From NCBI RefSeq assembly GCF_033115175.1, contig NC_084837.1, positions 63,325,266-63,389,265 of the forward strand: a DNA stretch of 64,000 nt. The letters run 5' to 3'. Numbering within the stretch: the stretch's first letter is position 1; every line of letters begins with the position of its first letter. This DNA comes from Lepus europaeus (Eukaryota > Chordata > Mammalia > Lagomorpha > Leporidae). The notes beneath the pieces are model-generated. The model was not told the origin of the DNA. It saw only the letters and a list, made by a program, of their open reading frames with translations, and searched no databases. A program made the translations under genes and the position numbers. Of the stretch, positions 1 through 10,826 are shown in pieces.

Positions 1-198
1 AAGCCAGGAGCCAGGTGCTTCTCCTGGTCTCCCACGCAGGTGCAGGGCCCAAGGACCTGGGCCATCCTCCACTGCACTCCCTAGCCACAGCAGAGAGCTG
101 GACTGGAAGAAGAGCAACCGGGACAGAATCTGGCACCCCGACTGGGACTAGAACCCGGTGTGCCGGCACCGCAGGTGGTGCCGGCCAGCTGAGGATTT
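1..198 (-). mobile_element. CSINE, young class, cut by window edge
   Basis: The copy starts at aagccaggagccaggtgctt, the middle of an inverted C element, and runs to the head at gtgccggcc. The usual aggcggaggattagcct stretch before the head is rearranged. Confidence 0.85.
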
Positions 199-241
199 AA
201 AACAGCTCTGCTACCCCTCAATTTTTTTATTTGCTGTTTCT

Positions 242-577
242 TTTTTTGGACAGGCAGAGTGGACAGTGAGAGAGAGAGACAGAGAGAAAGGTCTTCCTTT
301 GCCGTTGGTTCACCTTCCAATGGCCGCCGTGGCTGGTGTGCTGCGGCCTGCACACTGCGCTGATCCGATGGCAGGAGCCAGGTGCTTCTCCTGGTCTCCC
401 ATGGGGTGCAGGGCCCAAGCACTTGGGCCATCCTCCACTGTACTCCCTGGCCACAGCAGAGAGCTGGCCTGGAAGAGGGGCAACTGGGACAGAATCCGGC
501 GCCCCAACCAGGACTAGAACCCCGTGTGCCGGCGCCGCAAGGCGGAGGATTAGCCTAGTGAGCCGCAGCGCCGGCCT
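242..577 (-). mobile_element. CSINE, young class, full length
   Basis: The T-run and gacaggcagagtggacag lead to the head agccgcagcgccggcc. The TSD is atttgctgtttct (229-241) and atttgctatttct (578-590), so it inserted into an L1 relic. Confidence 0.93.
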
Positions 578-590
578 ATTTGCTATTTCT

Positions 591-856
591 AACTTTAGTC
601 ATCCTAATGGGTGTGAAGTGCTATTTCACTGCACTATTTGCATTTCCCTGATAGCTAATGATGTTGAACATCTTTACATATGCTAAATGTCCATATGCAT
701 ATTTTCTTTGGAGAAATATCTGTTCAGATCTTTGTCCCTTTTAGAAAATGAGTTGTTTGTATTTTTATCATTTACTACATGTATTCTAGATACAAGTCTG
801 TTGTCAGATATGTGATTTGAAAATAGTTTTTCTGTTCTGTGGATTTTCTTCTATTT
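591..856 (-). mobile_element. L1 relic (3' region, inverted)
   Basis: The stretch gtgctatttcactgcac through tttgcatttccctgatagc and ttgtcagatatgtgatttg is the reverse of the L1 3' region found in many mammals. It is too decayed to assign a subfamily. Confidence 0.75.
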
Positions 857-880
857 TTTGAAAGATTTATTTATTTATTT

Positions 881-1216
881 TGGGGCCAGCACCATGGCAT
901 AGCGGGTAAGGCCTCTGCCTGCGGTGCTGGTGTCCCATATGGGCACCAGTCCCTGCTGCTCCACTTCCCATCCAGCTTTCTGCTGTAGCCTGAGAAAGCA
1001 GCAGAAGATGGCCCAAGTCCTTGGGCCCCTGCATCCACATGGGAGACCAGGAAGAAGCTCCTGGCTCCCGGCTTTGGATCTGCCCAGCTCCAGCCATTGT
1101 GGCCAATTGGGGAGTGAACCAGTGGATGGAAGACCTCTCTCTCTCTCTCTCTCTCTCTGCTTCTCCTCTCTCTGTATAATTCTGATTTCAAATAAATAAA
1201 TACATTTTTTAAAAAA
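881..1216 (+). mobile_element. CSINE, CATATGG class
   Basis: The head ggggccagcaccatggcata runs through gtcccatatgggcacc and a (CT)14-like run to an aaataaataaata tail. Confidence 0.92.
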
Positions 1217-1251
1217 GGAAAGAAAAGCAAATCAATGGAGGAAAGACACTG

Positions 1252-1277
<26 letters not shown>

Positions 1278-1282
<5 letters not shown>

Positions 1283-1602
1283 TAAGATTTATTTGTTTGT
1301 TTGAAAGGCAGGGTTACAGAGAGGTAAAAGCAGAGGCAGAGATCCTCCACCTGCTGGTTCATTCCCCAAATGGCCACGAAGGCCAAGGCTGGGCCAGGCC
1401 AAAGCCTGGAGCCAGGAGCTTCGTATAAATTTCTCATGTGGATGTGGGGACCCAAGGACTTGGGCCATCTTCAGCTGCTTTCCCAGGCTCTTCAGCAGGA
1501 AGCTGGATTGGAAGTGGAGCAGCCAGGACTCCAACTAATATACATATATGATGTCTGCACTGCAGGCAGGGGCTTTATATGCCACACCACAGTGCTGGCC
1601 CT
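1278..1602 (-). mobile_element. CSINE, CATATGG class, diverged
   Basis: The inverted tail is aagatttatttgtttgtttg and the head is cacagtgctggccct. The B-box region is altered (actccaactaatatacata). Confidence 0.85.
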
Positions 1603-1633
1603 ACAAAGACAGCCATTTTAAAAGAAAAACAAA

Positions 1634-1933
1634 AATATTTATTTAGTTGAAAGGCAGACTTACAGACAGAGAGGGAGAGACAGAGAGAGGTATCTTCCAT
1701 CTACTTGTTCATTCCCCAAATGGCCACAATTGTAGGGGCTGGGCCAGGCCAAAGCCAGGAGCCTGGAACGCCATTCAGATCTTCCACTTAGGTGCAGGGC
1801 TCCAGCCATCTTCTGCAGCTTTTCTGCATTAGCAGAGAGCTGGGTAGGAAGTGGAGCAACAGGTTCTAGCACCAGCACCCACATGGGATGCTGGCATCTC
1901 AAGAAGTAGCTTTTACACCATACTAGAAGCCCT
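1634..1933 (-). mobile_element. CSINE, diverged
   Basis: The copy runs from the inverted tail atttatttagttgaaaggca through ttccatctacttgttcattc to cacatgggatgctgg and a decayed head. Confidence 0.8.
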
Positions 1934-1937
1934 AGTC

Positions 1938-2253
1938 TTTTTTTTTTTTTTTTTTTTTAGATTTATTTTATTTATTTGAAAGTCAAAGTTCTAAAAGGTG
2001 GGGGGCAGGGGAGATTTTCCATTACTGGTTCATTCCCCAGATGGCTGTGATGGCCTGGAAGCCAGGAACTAGGAGCTTCATCAGGGTCTCTCACTTGGGT
2101 GGCAGGGGCCTAAACACTTGGGCAATCTTGCAGTGTTTTTCCCAGGCCGTTAATTGGATTGGAAGTAGAGCAACCAGGACAGGAACTGGTGCCTGTATGG
2201 GATGCTGGCGTCACAGGCAGTGGCTTTAACTGCTTTGCCACAATGCCGGCCCC
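1938..2253 (-). mobile_element. CSINE, diverged
   Basis: A T-run and gatttattttatttatttg lead to the head tgccacaatgccggcccc. It lies directly beside the previous copy, both inverted. Confidence 0.83.
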
Positions 2254-2344
2254 TGCCCCAGCCTTTTTAACAGACGGTGCTGGAGTGAATGTCTTAGAGT
2301 TGACATCAAAATCATTATCTATGAGAGTAAGTTTGGGGGGCAGG

Positions 2345-2433
2345 TTTTTCGAGCTTCCTGTTAATGCATACTCTGGGAAGCAACAGGCCAAAGCTCAAGT
2401 TCTTGGGTCCTCGCCACTCACGTGGGAGACTTG
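2345..2433 (+). mobile_element. CSINE fragment, old class
   Basis: The fragment holds cttcctgttaatgcatac, tcaagttcttgggtcc and cgtgggagacttggatt. It is cut where the next copy begins, so the younger copy probably landed in it. Confidence 0.75.
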
Positions 2434-2754
2434 GATTGACAGGCAGAGTGGACAGTGAGAGAGAGAGACAGAGAGAAAGGTCTTCCTTTGCCGTTGGTTC
2501 ACCCTCCAATGGCTGCCGCGGCCGGCTCACCGCGTTGATCCAAAGCCAGGAGCCAGGTGCTTCTCCTGGTCTCCCATGCGGGTGCAGGGCCCAAGCACTT
2601 GGGCCATCCTCCACTGCCCTCCCAGGCCACAGCAGAGAGCTGGACTGGAAGAGGAGCAACCAGGACAGAATCCGGTGCCCCAACCCGGACTAGAACCCGG
2701 GGTGCTGGCGCCGCAAGGCGGAGGATTAGCCTATTGAGCCGCGGCACCGGCCTA
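2434..2754 (-). mobile_element. CSINE, young class
   Basis: The copy runs from gacaggcagagtggacagtg to the head gagccgcggcaccggcc. It has no T-run tail, so integration was at or beside an existing break. Confidence 0.92.
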
Positions 2755-3010
2755 TAAAACTTTCTTGAAAATACAAACTTAAATAGAAACTGAGAACAGA
2801 TTACTAATTACCAGAGTTGAGGAAGGGTGGCCCTCTAGTTCCCATTCTCATGATAGCAGAACTCTGCTCCTGGTAGTTGTACCAGGAGGAAAAGTGATAC
2901 TGAAGCTGCCCTCATGGTGTTATAACCTAATGTATAGTATTGAGCCAGTTGCAACAAGGTTAAAAAAAAGGTAGAGGTGTGAGAGAATTAGAGGTGAGTT
3001 ACAAGGACAG
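2755..3010. other. Unassigned non-SINE stretch
   Basis: AT-moderate sequence without a gene-like frame. I see no recognisable repeat or exon. Confidence 0.4.
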
Positions 3011-3047
3011 GGGTAGGAGTTTTGCCTAGTGGTTAAGACACAATTAG

Positions 3048-3364
3048 AGGGGCGGCGCTGTGGCTTAGCAGGTAAAACTGCCACCTGCAGTGCCAGCATC
3101 ACATATGGGCACCAGTTCAAGTCCTGGCTGCTCCACTTCCAATCTGGCTCTCTGCTATGGCCTGGGAAAGCAGTAGAAGATGGCCCGAGTCCTTAGGCCC
3201 CTGAACCCGGGTGGGAGACCTTGTAGAAGCTCCTGGCTCCTGGCTTCAGATCGGCAGAGCTCCGGCCATTGCAGCCAATTGAGGAGTGAACCAGCTCTGC
3301 CTCTCCTCTTTATGTATAACTCTGACTTTCAAATAAGTAAATAAATGTTAAAAAAATTTTTAAA
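3048..3364 (+). mobile_element. CSINE, CATATGG class, first of a same-site pair
   Basis: The head is ggggcggcgctgtggctta and the tail caaataagtaaataaatg. It is flanked by aagacacaattag at 3,035-3,047 and 3,365-3,377. Confidence 0.92.
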
Positions 3365-3377
3365 AAGACACAATTAG

Positions 3378-3682
3378 GGGGGCTGGCACTGTGGCGGAGA
3401 GGGTTAAAGCCCTGGCCTGTAGCACCAGTATCCCATGTGGGTTCCAGTTTGAGTCCTGGCTGTTCCACTTCCAATCCAGCTCCCTGCTGATGCACCTAGG
3501 AAAATAGCAGAGGATGGCTCAAGTCCTTGGGCCCCTGCACCCACATGGGAGACCTGGAAGAAGCTCCTGGCTCCTGGCTTTGGATCGGATCAGCACTGGC
3601 TGTTGCAGCCATCTGAGGAGTGAATCAGCAGATGGAAGACCTCTCTCTCTCTCTGTCTACATATCTCTATAAAAAAAAAAAA
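3378..3682 (+). mobile_element. CSINE, CATATGG class, second of a same-site pair
   Basis: The head is ggggctggcactgtggcgga and the tail a run of A. It is flanked by aagacacaattag at 3,365-3,377 and again at 3,683-3,695, the third copy of that 13-mer. Confidence 0.92.
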
Positions 3683-3845
3683 AAGACACAATTAGGATAC
3701 TCACATCACATTGGAGCACTCAATTGCCTCTAGCTCCTGATTCCAGCCTCCTGCTAATGCAGACTCTGGGAGGCAGTGCTGATGGCTCAGGTAGTTGGGT
3801 TCCTGCCATGCCAGTGGGAGATATGGATTGAGTTCCTGGCAGGCA

Positions 3846-4030
3846 TTAGGGATCCTTCTGGTTATGGAAATGCTCTTTATTTTGACTGTATTGATGCCAA
3901 CATCCTGATTTGATATAGCAGTATAGTATTACCATTGGGACAAAATGAAAAAAGGATATGTTGGATCTCTCTGGATTATTCCTTTAATCACATGTGACTA
4001 AAATTATTTCAAAATAAAAGCCTGGTTTAC
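3846..4030 (+). mobile_element. L1 relic, 3' end
   Basis: The sequence tggttatggaaatgctcttt, then attaccattgggacaaaatg, then ttatttcaaaataaaagcct is the end of an old L1 3'UTR. Confidence 0.7.
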
Positions 4031-4090
4031 AAGTAACATGCCTGTATTTTTTTTAAATGTCAGTATCATGAAATCCCAAAAAAGATTCAA

Positions 4091-4170
4091 GGGGAGGGTG
4101 TTTGGTGCAATGATTGAGACACTAACTTGGGACTCCTACATCCTATGTGGGATAACTGGGTTCAAGTTCT
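4091..4170 (+). mobile_element. CSINE head fragment, old class
   Basis: The fragment gtgtttggtgcaatgattga through catcctatgtgggataactg is cut by the next inverted copy. Confidence 0.65.
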
Positions 4171-4482
4171 TTCTTTTTTTTTGAAAGGTAGAGTAACAGA
4201 GAGAGGGAGGACAGAGAGAGAGGTTTTCCATCCACTGGCTCACTCTCAAAATGGCTACAATGGCCAGGGCTGGGCTAGACCAAAGCCAGGAGCCAGGAGT
4301 TTCTTCTAGGTCTTCCACATGGGTATAGGGGCCCAAGGACTTGGGTTGTCCTCTGATGCTTTCCCAAGCTATCAGCAGGGAGCTGTATTAGAAGTGGAGC
4401 AGCTGGGACTTGAACCAGTACTCATATGGGGTGCCAGCACCACAAGCTATGACTTTAACCTGCTGCACCATAGTGCCTGTCC
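4171..4482 (-). mobile_element. CSINE, CATATGG class
   Basis: The copy runs from tttgaaaggtagagtaacag to the head gcaccatagtgcctgtcc and interrupts an old C element. Confidence 0.85.
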
Positions 4483-4555
4483 TTGGTTAGTTTTGTTTTT
4501 TTTTTTTGTTTGTTTGTTTTTTAATCACAATTTTGGAGAGAAGGAAAGGGATTTG

Positions 4556-4912
4556 CTTTTTTTTTTTTTTTTTTTTAAGATTTATTTGTTTATGTGAAAG
4601 GCAGAGTTACAGCTAGGAAGAGGCAGAGAGAGAGAGAGAGAGAGAGAGATCTTCCATCCATAGTTCACTCCCCAAATGGCTGCAATGGCCGAAGCTGCAC
4701 TGATCCAGAGCTAGGAGCTAGGAGCTTCCTCTGGGTGCAGGACCTCCCACATGGGTGCAGGGGCCCAAAGACTTGGGCCATCTTCTGTTGTGTTCCCAAG
4801 GCCATAGAAGAGAGCTGGATCCAAAGTGGAGCAGCTGGGACTTAAACCAGCTCCATATGGGATGCCAGCACTGCTGCCGGTGGCTTTACACACTAGGGCA
4901 CAGCGCTGACCT
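4556..4912 (-). mobile_element. CSINE, CATATGG class
   Basis: A T20-like run and aagatttatttgtttatgtg are followed by a short (GA)n and the head gggcacagcgctgacct. Confidence 0.88.
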
Positions 4913-5203
4913 CCCTGATTATTTTTAAGTAAAATTTACATACTATGAAATGCACAAGCATAAATATATCATTTGATGAGTTCTGATAATGACACACAAT
5001 TATGCAATGCAAAAACCTCTATCAAGATTCAGAGGAGTCTGAAAATTAATTCGGAAATTTGGCTTTCTCAGAATCATCTCCCCATCTGTCAGGGGCAACA
5101 TCTGTTTGGATTTCTTTGACAATAGATTAATGTTGCCTGTTTCAGAAATTCAAGTAAATGGCTTCCTGTAATACGGACATGTCTGTGTAAATCTTAGTTC
5201 GCT
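4913..5203 (-). mobile_element. L1 relic, inverted
   Basis: The sequence gtaaaatttacatactatga and ttgatgagttctgataatga resembles the reverse of an old L1 3'UTR. It continues at 5,564 after a SINE. Confidence 0.55.
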
Positions 5204-5216
5204 GGGCATAATGTTT

Positions 5217-5550
5217 GTTTTTTTGTTTTGTTTTTGACAGGCAGAGTTAGACAGTGAGAGGAAGAGACAGAGAGAAAGGTCTTCCTTCCATTGGTTCACC
5301 CCTCCAAATGGCTGCTACAGCCGGCGCACCATGCTGATCCGAAGCCAGGAGCCAGGTGCTTCTCCTGGTCTCTCATGCGGGTGCAGGGCCCAAGCACTTG
5401 GGCCATCCTCCACTGCCCTCCCGGGCCACAGCAGAGAGCTGGCCTGGAAGAGGGGCAAGCAGGACAGAATCCGGCGCCCCGACCGGGACTAGAACCCGGG
5501 GTGCCAGCGCCGCAGGCGGAGGATTAGCCTAGGGAGCCGCGGCACTGGCC
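5217..5550 (-). mobile_element. CSINE, young class, with exact TSD
   Basis: The copy runs from gacaggcagagttagacag to the head gagccgcggcactggcc. The exact 13-bp TSD gggcataatgttt is at 5,204-5,216 and 5,551-5,563, inside the L1 relic. Confidence 0.95.
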
Positions 5551-5563
5551 GGGCATAATGTTT

Positions 5564-5854
5564 TGAGATTTATCCATGTGCCATGTAACTTACTTTTTTT
5601 ATTCTATAATGACATTTGATTGTATGGTTATATCATACTTGTTTTTTTGGTTGGAATGTTCTTTATTTTGATATAATTTTATATTACAAAAACATTGCAA
5701 GAATAGCACAGAGAGCTCCTGGATGCCCTTCTAGCAGGTGCTCCAAATATTAACTTCTGACTATCTAATTTTTCTCTGAAGAATTTTAGGAATCAAATGC
5801 AGAAATGAAGACCCTTTACCCTTTAATACTTCAGAGTACAAAATTCTCTCCTAT
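5564..5854 (-). mobile_element. L1 relic, inverted (continuation)
   Basis: The stretch gagatttatccatgtgcca to gttatatcatacttg, then acattgcaagaatagcacag, continues the L1 relic on the other side of the SINE. Confidence 0.6.
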
Positions 5855-5865
5855 AATCAGAGTAT

Positions 5866-6201
5866 TTTTTTTTTGGACCGGCAGAGTGGATAGTGAGAGA
5901 GAGACAGAGAGAATGGTCTTCCTTTGCCGTTGGTTCACCCTCCAATGGCCGCCGTGGCCAGCGCGCTGTGGCCGGCACAGCGTGCTGATCCGAAGGCAGG
6001 AGCCAGGTACTTATCCTGGTCTCCCGTGGGGTGCAGGACCCAAGCACTTGGGCCATCCTCCACTGCCTTCCCGGGCCATAGCAGAGAGCTGGCCTGGAAG
6101 AGGGGCAACCGGGACAGAATCTGGCGCCCCGGCCGGGACTAGAACCTGGTGTGCCAGCGCCGCTAGGCGGAGGATTAGCCTGTTGAGCCACGGCGCCGGC
6201 C
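5866..6201 (-). mobile_element. CSINE, young class
   Basis: The copy runs from ggaccggcagagtggatag to the head gccacggcgccggcc. The TSD aatcagagtat is at 5,855-5,865 and 6,202-6,212. Confidence 0.94.
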
Positions 6202-6245
6202 AATCAGAGTATATTTTAACAAAATCAGATGAAAGTAATATGATA

Positions 6246-6574
6246 GGGGGATGGCATTATGGCGTTAAATGGGTTAAGCACCTCCTGTAGCACCAACATC
6301 CCATATGGGCACTGGTTCAAGTCCCAGCTGCTCCATTTCCAATCTAGCTCCCTGCTAATGTGCCTAGGAAAGCAGCAGCGAATGGCTCAAGTGCTTTTGC
6401 CCCTGCACCCATATGGGAGACCCGGGAGAAGCTCCAGGCTCCTGGCTTCCGATCAGCCCAGCTCCGGCCCTTGTAGCTATTTGGGGAGTGAACCAGCAGA
6501 TGGAAGGTCTCTCTTTCTATGTAGTTCTGTCTTTCAAATAAATTTGAAAAAATAAAAAACTTTTTTTAAAAAAA
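6246..6574 (+). mobile_element. CSINE, CATATGG class
   Basis: The head is ggggatggcattatggcgtt, with catcccatatgggcactgg inside and a tail of aataaatttgaaaaaataa. Confidence 0.87.
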
Positions 6575-6777
6575 GTAACCAAATGCTGAATATGGTAAAG
6601 TGTTTTGGAGCAAAGTGTTTTCTTGTCTCTTACTTACTCTGAAAGCTTGAAAAAACAACAACGGTCCCGTGAACGAATAAAGGACGAATAGGTGAATGTA
6701 TCATAAACGTGATAAAGTGTTTATTGCAGAATGAAGGTGGTAGATCTAGTGTTCACTGTAAACTTTTCTGTGTATTT

Positions 6778-6780
<3 letters not shown>
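6575..6780 (+). mobile_element. L1-like relic, 3' end
   Basis: The sequence cagaatgaaggtggtagatc through aacttttctgtgtatttgac resembles a terminal segment of old L1 3'UTRs. Confidence 0.45.

Positions 6781-6817
<37 letters not shown>
6781..6817. repeat. Poly(T) tract of about 37 nt
   Basis: An uninterrupted T-run follows the L1-like end without an obvious SINE body behind it. Confidence 0.95.
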
Positions 6818-7696
6818 TAAGATACTGGAAAACAGTCACTGGTATCTAATGGCATACATTCAAGAGTTTTGGAAAATTTTAGTTTTCAATTGCATCCAAA
6901 TAATAAAAGTATTTAACTCTGCCACTGAGCCAAGATTTTGATGAATTGCTACACAACTGCTCATCCTAAGAAGTGACCTTATTGATTCAGATCATAACTT
7001 TCGTTTTCCAAACTTAGCACTGATTTCTCAAGCCCTTTTCAAATTCTCAGTCCTTCATGACATTTTTCCCGATTATCCTTTCTCTTACTTACCCCTATCG
7101 AATTGGATCTTGCACCTCTCTTCTGCAGAAGTCACCTTGGACACGGCCTGCTCCTTGTTGTTGCACCGTCTCCCACCCGTGCTACCTACAGATTCTGCCT
7201 CATCAGCCCCAAACCAGTGAGGCCCTTGCCTGGCACAGTCGCTGCCCCTTTCCCGCTAGTGAGGATGTAGTCTGCGGTCTTGGCCTGGCTTGAACAGCCT
7301 TGCATGTCTGAAGGAACACTGAGCTGAGTCTTCCTGTTTACCCCTCCAGTGTACACGGTCATTCTGGACAGCAGACCTCTGCCCTGGTCCCCGCTTCTCC
7401 TTCCAGCTTCCTTTCAGGATTGCAGTCTGCCCCTGATCCTCGCCTTTCCAGCTGACGCTCCGACCCCTAACACGGTTTCTAACCCACTCTTCCTGCAGTT
7501 TGCTCACACTCACGTGACTCTGTCTTCTGCTTTTGGCCAGTGTCTGTGCTGATGAGAAACCTTGCAACCATCTCCCGATCCCTCACTTTGGACCCTCAGA
7601 GACTAACCCCAAGATTTTCTTTGGAAACCATAGTGGGACTTCATCCCAGGCCTCCAATCTTGCTGTCCCTCATTATATTTATTTATTTTTAAATTT
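6818..7696. other. SINE-free stretch; C/T-rich part 7,040-7,660
   Basis: The right part is pyrimidine-rich (such as ctcgcctttccagctgacgc) and non-repetitive. It has no convincing exon pair or long frame on either strand. It could be a decayed L2 or LTR that I cannot assign. Confidence 0.4.
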
Positions 7697-7708
7697 AAGA
7701 AATGGACT

Positions 7709-8041
7709 GGGGCCGGTGCCATGGTGCACTAAATTAATCCTCCGCCTGTGGCGCCGGCATCCCATATGGGCACCGGGTTCTAGTCCCAGTTGCTCCTCTT
7801 CCAGTCCAGCTCTCTGCTGTGGCCTGGGAGGGCAGTGGAGGATGGCCCAAGTGTTTGGGCCCCTGCACCCGTATGGGAGACCAGGAAGAAGCACCTGGCT
7901 CCTGGCTTTGGATCGGCGCAGCGCCCCGGTCGTAGCAGCCATTGGGGGAGTGAACCAACAGAAGGAAGACCTTTCTCTCTGTCTCTCTCACTGTCTGTAA
8001 TTCTACCTGTCAAATAAATAAATAAAATCTTTGAAAAAAAA
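7709..8041 (+). mobile_element. CSINE, young/CATATGG intermediate
   Basis: It combines the young-type ggccggtgccatggtgcac head with catcccatatgggcaccgg and a caaataaataaataaaat tail. The TSD is aagaaatggact and aagaaatgtact (7,697-7,708 and 8,042-8,053). Confidence 0.93.
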
Positions 8042-8053
8042 AAGAAATGTACT

Positions 8054-8282
8054 TATTTATTTATTTATTCATTTATTCATTTATTTGAAAGGCAGAGGGA
8101 GCAAAAGAAAGAGATATCTTCTATATGCTGGTTCATTTCCCAGATGGCTGCAATAGCCAGTGCTGGGCAAGGTGGAAGCCAAGAGTCAGGAACTCCATCT
8201 GGGTCTTCCACATGGGTGGCAGGCACTTGAGCCACCATCTGGCGCTTCCTATGCACATTAACAGGGAGCTGAATTGAACAAT
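8054..8282 (-). mobile_element. CSINE, head missing
   Basis: A (TTTA/TTCA)n tail, aggcagagggagcaaaagaa and tgggtcttccacatgggtgg are present. The sequence stops before the B box, so the 5' end is truncated. Confidence 0.75.
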
Positions 8283-8371
8283 TTTTGATAAGAGTAAATG
8301 GTAGAAGATGCTTCTTAGTTGTCTTATCTTTATTTGCTTTGCAAGTTTTAGAATCTTATTTAACTCCTTTG

Positions 8372-8661
8372 AATCATTTATTTATTTGAAAGTCAGAGTT
8401 ACAGAGTGAGAGATCTTTCATCCTCTAGTTCACTCCAAAGATGGCCACAATGCCTGGGGCAGGGCCAGACCAAGGCCAGAAGACATGAGCTTCTTCTGGG
8501 TCTCCCACATGGGTGGCAGGGGCCCAAGCACTTGCACTATCTTTCACTGCTTTTCCCAGGCCATTAGCAGGGAGCTGGATTAGAAGTGGAGCAGACAGGA
8601 CATGAACCGGTACCCAAATGGGATGCCAACATCACAGGCAATGACTTTACCCACACCAGCC
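8372..8661 (-). mobile_element. CSINE, diverged
   Basis: The copy runs from catttatttatttgaaagtc to the decayed head acccacaccagcccttt. Confidence 0.8.
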
Positions 8662-9147
8662 CTTTAATTCCTTTTAAATGTTAGCAGTGTGTTATGAAAC
8701 ATGTATTTACCTAAAGTTTGTAACAATTTTGTGTTGACCAAATGCCCTGCAATATAAATCTGTTCTTTCTTCACTAATGAGCACTGTAAAAATGACTAGA
8801 AATGAGATTGTACACATGGATAATTAGGGTATATTTTGCAAATTTCTCAAACCTAACTAATATTATGATCTTAAAATTCATAGAGTACTTTTTTGTTTCC
8901 CAGGTTTAATAATCTTAGTTTTGTATTTTTTGGTGCAAGGGAAGTGGCAATATAGAAAAAGTGGAAATCAATAGTATGTGAGGGCTTTGATTGTTATGTG
9001 GCATTGCCACTGATGAATTCAGGTTGTTTTTAGTACAAGTTTTCCTTTTTTTTTATGCCGGTATTCTCACAGCAATATTTTTGGAAATCTATTACACTTT
9101 AAATCTATCAATAAATGATAGTTTTCTAATGCAAAAACAACAGCGAC
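8662..9147. other. Unassigned AT-rich stretch
   Basis: AT-rich sequence without a frame or repeat that I recognise. Confidence 0.35.
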
Positions 9148-9256
9148 AACTTGAACTAGATTAGAAGTGGAATGGCTAGGACTTGAACAGGCACTCCAGT
9201 ATGGTGTATAGGCATCCCAAGCGACACGGCTTAACCCACTGCACAACAACACTTAT
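9148..9256 (-). mobile_element. CSINE head-half fragment
   Basis: Only the head half is present, from gattagaagtggaatggcta to cttaacccactgcacaacaa. Confidence 0.65.
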
Positions 9257-9281
9257 CCCCATTCCCTATTTTAAAGTTCTT

Positions 9282-9629
9282 TAAAAAAAAAATTGAAAGG
9301 CAGAGTGAGAGAAATAGAAGAAGAGACAGAGGGTTAGAAATCAATCTTCCATCTACCAGTTCACTCCTAAATGGCTGCAACAGCTGAGGCTGGTCCAGAC
9401 CAAAGCCAGGAGCCAACAGCTCCCTCCTGGTCGCCCAGGTGGGTGGGAGTAAGTGGGTCCAAGTACTTGGACCATCTTCAGCTACCTTCTCAGGCACATT
9501 AGCAGGGACCTGGATCAGAAATGGAGCAGCCAGGATTCAAACCTGGCACTCTGATATAGGATGCTGGTGTCACAAGTGGTGGCTTAACCCCCTGCACTGC
9601 AGTGACAGCTTCTTCTTCCCCATCCCCCC
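9282..9629 (-). mobile_element. CSINE, diverged, with TSD
   Basis: The copy runs from aaaattgaaaggcagagtga to the head cactgcagtgacagct. The exact 14-bp TSD attttaaagttctt is at 9,268-9,281 and 9,630-9,643, although the element itself is diverged. Confidence 0.86.
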
Positions 9630-9643
9630 ATTTTAAAGTTCTT

Positions 9644-10532
9644 ATTGGAAGCTTTCAGCACGTGAATCTGAGAGTCTTTTGATTGCAATGATTATTTTCA
9701 GATCTTATTTTTCCAGTTAGAGCTTTAAACATAAAATTTTTGTCTTTTTCATCTTCCTATTTCTCATAGTACCTAGCACCCTGTTTCATAGAGTAATATT
9801 CAAAAATAACAAGCAAGTAATAACATATAACAAGTCATGAATATTTTCATAATTTGCTAGGAGAAAATACTGATTCCCAAAGTGCAAAACTTGGTTTGTT
9901 AAAATATTCCCTGCTTGCTGGCCTCGAACCTACTTTGTGACTGTGTATATCTTTTCTCATAAGGCGATGGATTAAGTGCCAGACTTAATGAGAAGTCGTT
10001 GCTGAGAGTGGAGCCACAGTCTCTCTGTGTTTAGAGGTTTTTGTTTCCCAGGTGTTTCTGACATGTGTGCAGCTTTCAGAAGGAATTATTCCAGTGGCTC
10101 AGGGTGTAGCATGGGGTCCCATTCTGGAGCAGACCTCACCCTTTACAGCACCCCTGGGCAGCTCTTTGACCCCAGCTCCAGAAATTGACTCCGAAGGACT
10201 TGAGAGGAGTCCCAGATATTTGCATTATAAATCAGGACACAGTGATCATGACTCAGGTGGCCCTGGGACCAGACTTTACAAAACACAGACTTGACGTACA
10301 ACCTTTTCACTAGCAGAAATGCCTGTCATTCTGTCCTGACTGGCATCATCACAGAGAACACTTCCCCCACTTGCCCTGTGTTTCCATTTGAGAAGCTGAG
10401 GCCTGTAATGTGGTTGTTGTTCCCTCGGCTCCTCGGTGTGATCAGCAGCCCAATCCTGTCTTTGGTATCCTGTCTTACTCACTTCCTGTACAACCTGAAG
10501 ATCATTCATTTGTTTCTAATTTAGTCACTTTT
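9644..10532. other. SINE-free stretch without recognised gene
   Basis: Nearly 900 bp of sequence without a gene. The part 10,040-10,270 may contain an old hAT (MER5-like) relic, for example tcccaggtgtttctgacatg, but the match is weak. Confidence 0.35.
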
Positions 10533-10826
10533 AACGTAAATTTTATTTACTTGAAAGGCAGAGAGACAGACAGATCTTCCATCTGCTGGTTCACTCCCCA
10601 AATGCCCACAACAACCAGGGCTGGGCCAGGCCAAAGCCAGGAGCCAGGAACTCCATCTGAGACTCTCCCATGTGGATGGCAGGGACCCAACCACCTGAGC
10701 TGTCACCCTAAAGACTGTGCATGCCCAGGAAACTTGAATGGAGTGTGGAGATCGGACTTGAACCCATACATTCCAATATGGAAAGCAGGCATCAAGCAGT
10801 ATCTTAGCCATTATGCAACAAACAGC
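10533..10826 (-). mobile_element. CSINE, old class
   Basis: The copy runs from aattttatttacttgaaagg through ccaaatgcccacaacaacc to a decayed head. Confidence 0.75.

Larger units (their letters stand above)
3011..3845 (+). mobile_element. CSINE, old class, split by two younger CSINEs
   Basis: The head gcctagtggttaagacaca resumes at 3,684 and continues through ctcctgctaatgcagactc to gattgagttcctggc. The two inserted copies occupy 3,048-3,364 and 3,378-3,682. Confidence 0.8.

Noticed and set aside
5805-6290. A 161-codon plus-strand frame
   Set aside because: It lies almost wholly on an inverted young CSINE. The same peptides (such as LGHPPLPSRAIAESWPGRGA) recur at dozens of SINE copies, so it is repeat-derived.
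7057-7293. Coding frames in the pyrimidine-rich island
   Set aside because: The frames are under 110 codons, lie on both strands, and show no motif or splice partner.
10040-10270. MER5-type DNA transposon
   Set aside because: Only short stretches look similar. The match is too weak to list as a feature, although a clearer fragment exists at 12,117-12,190.
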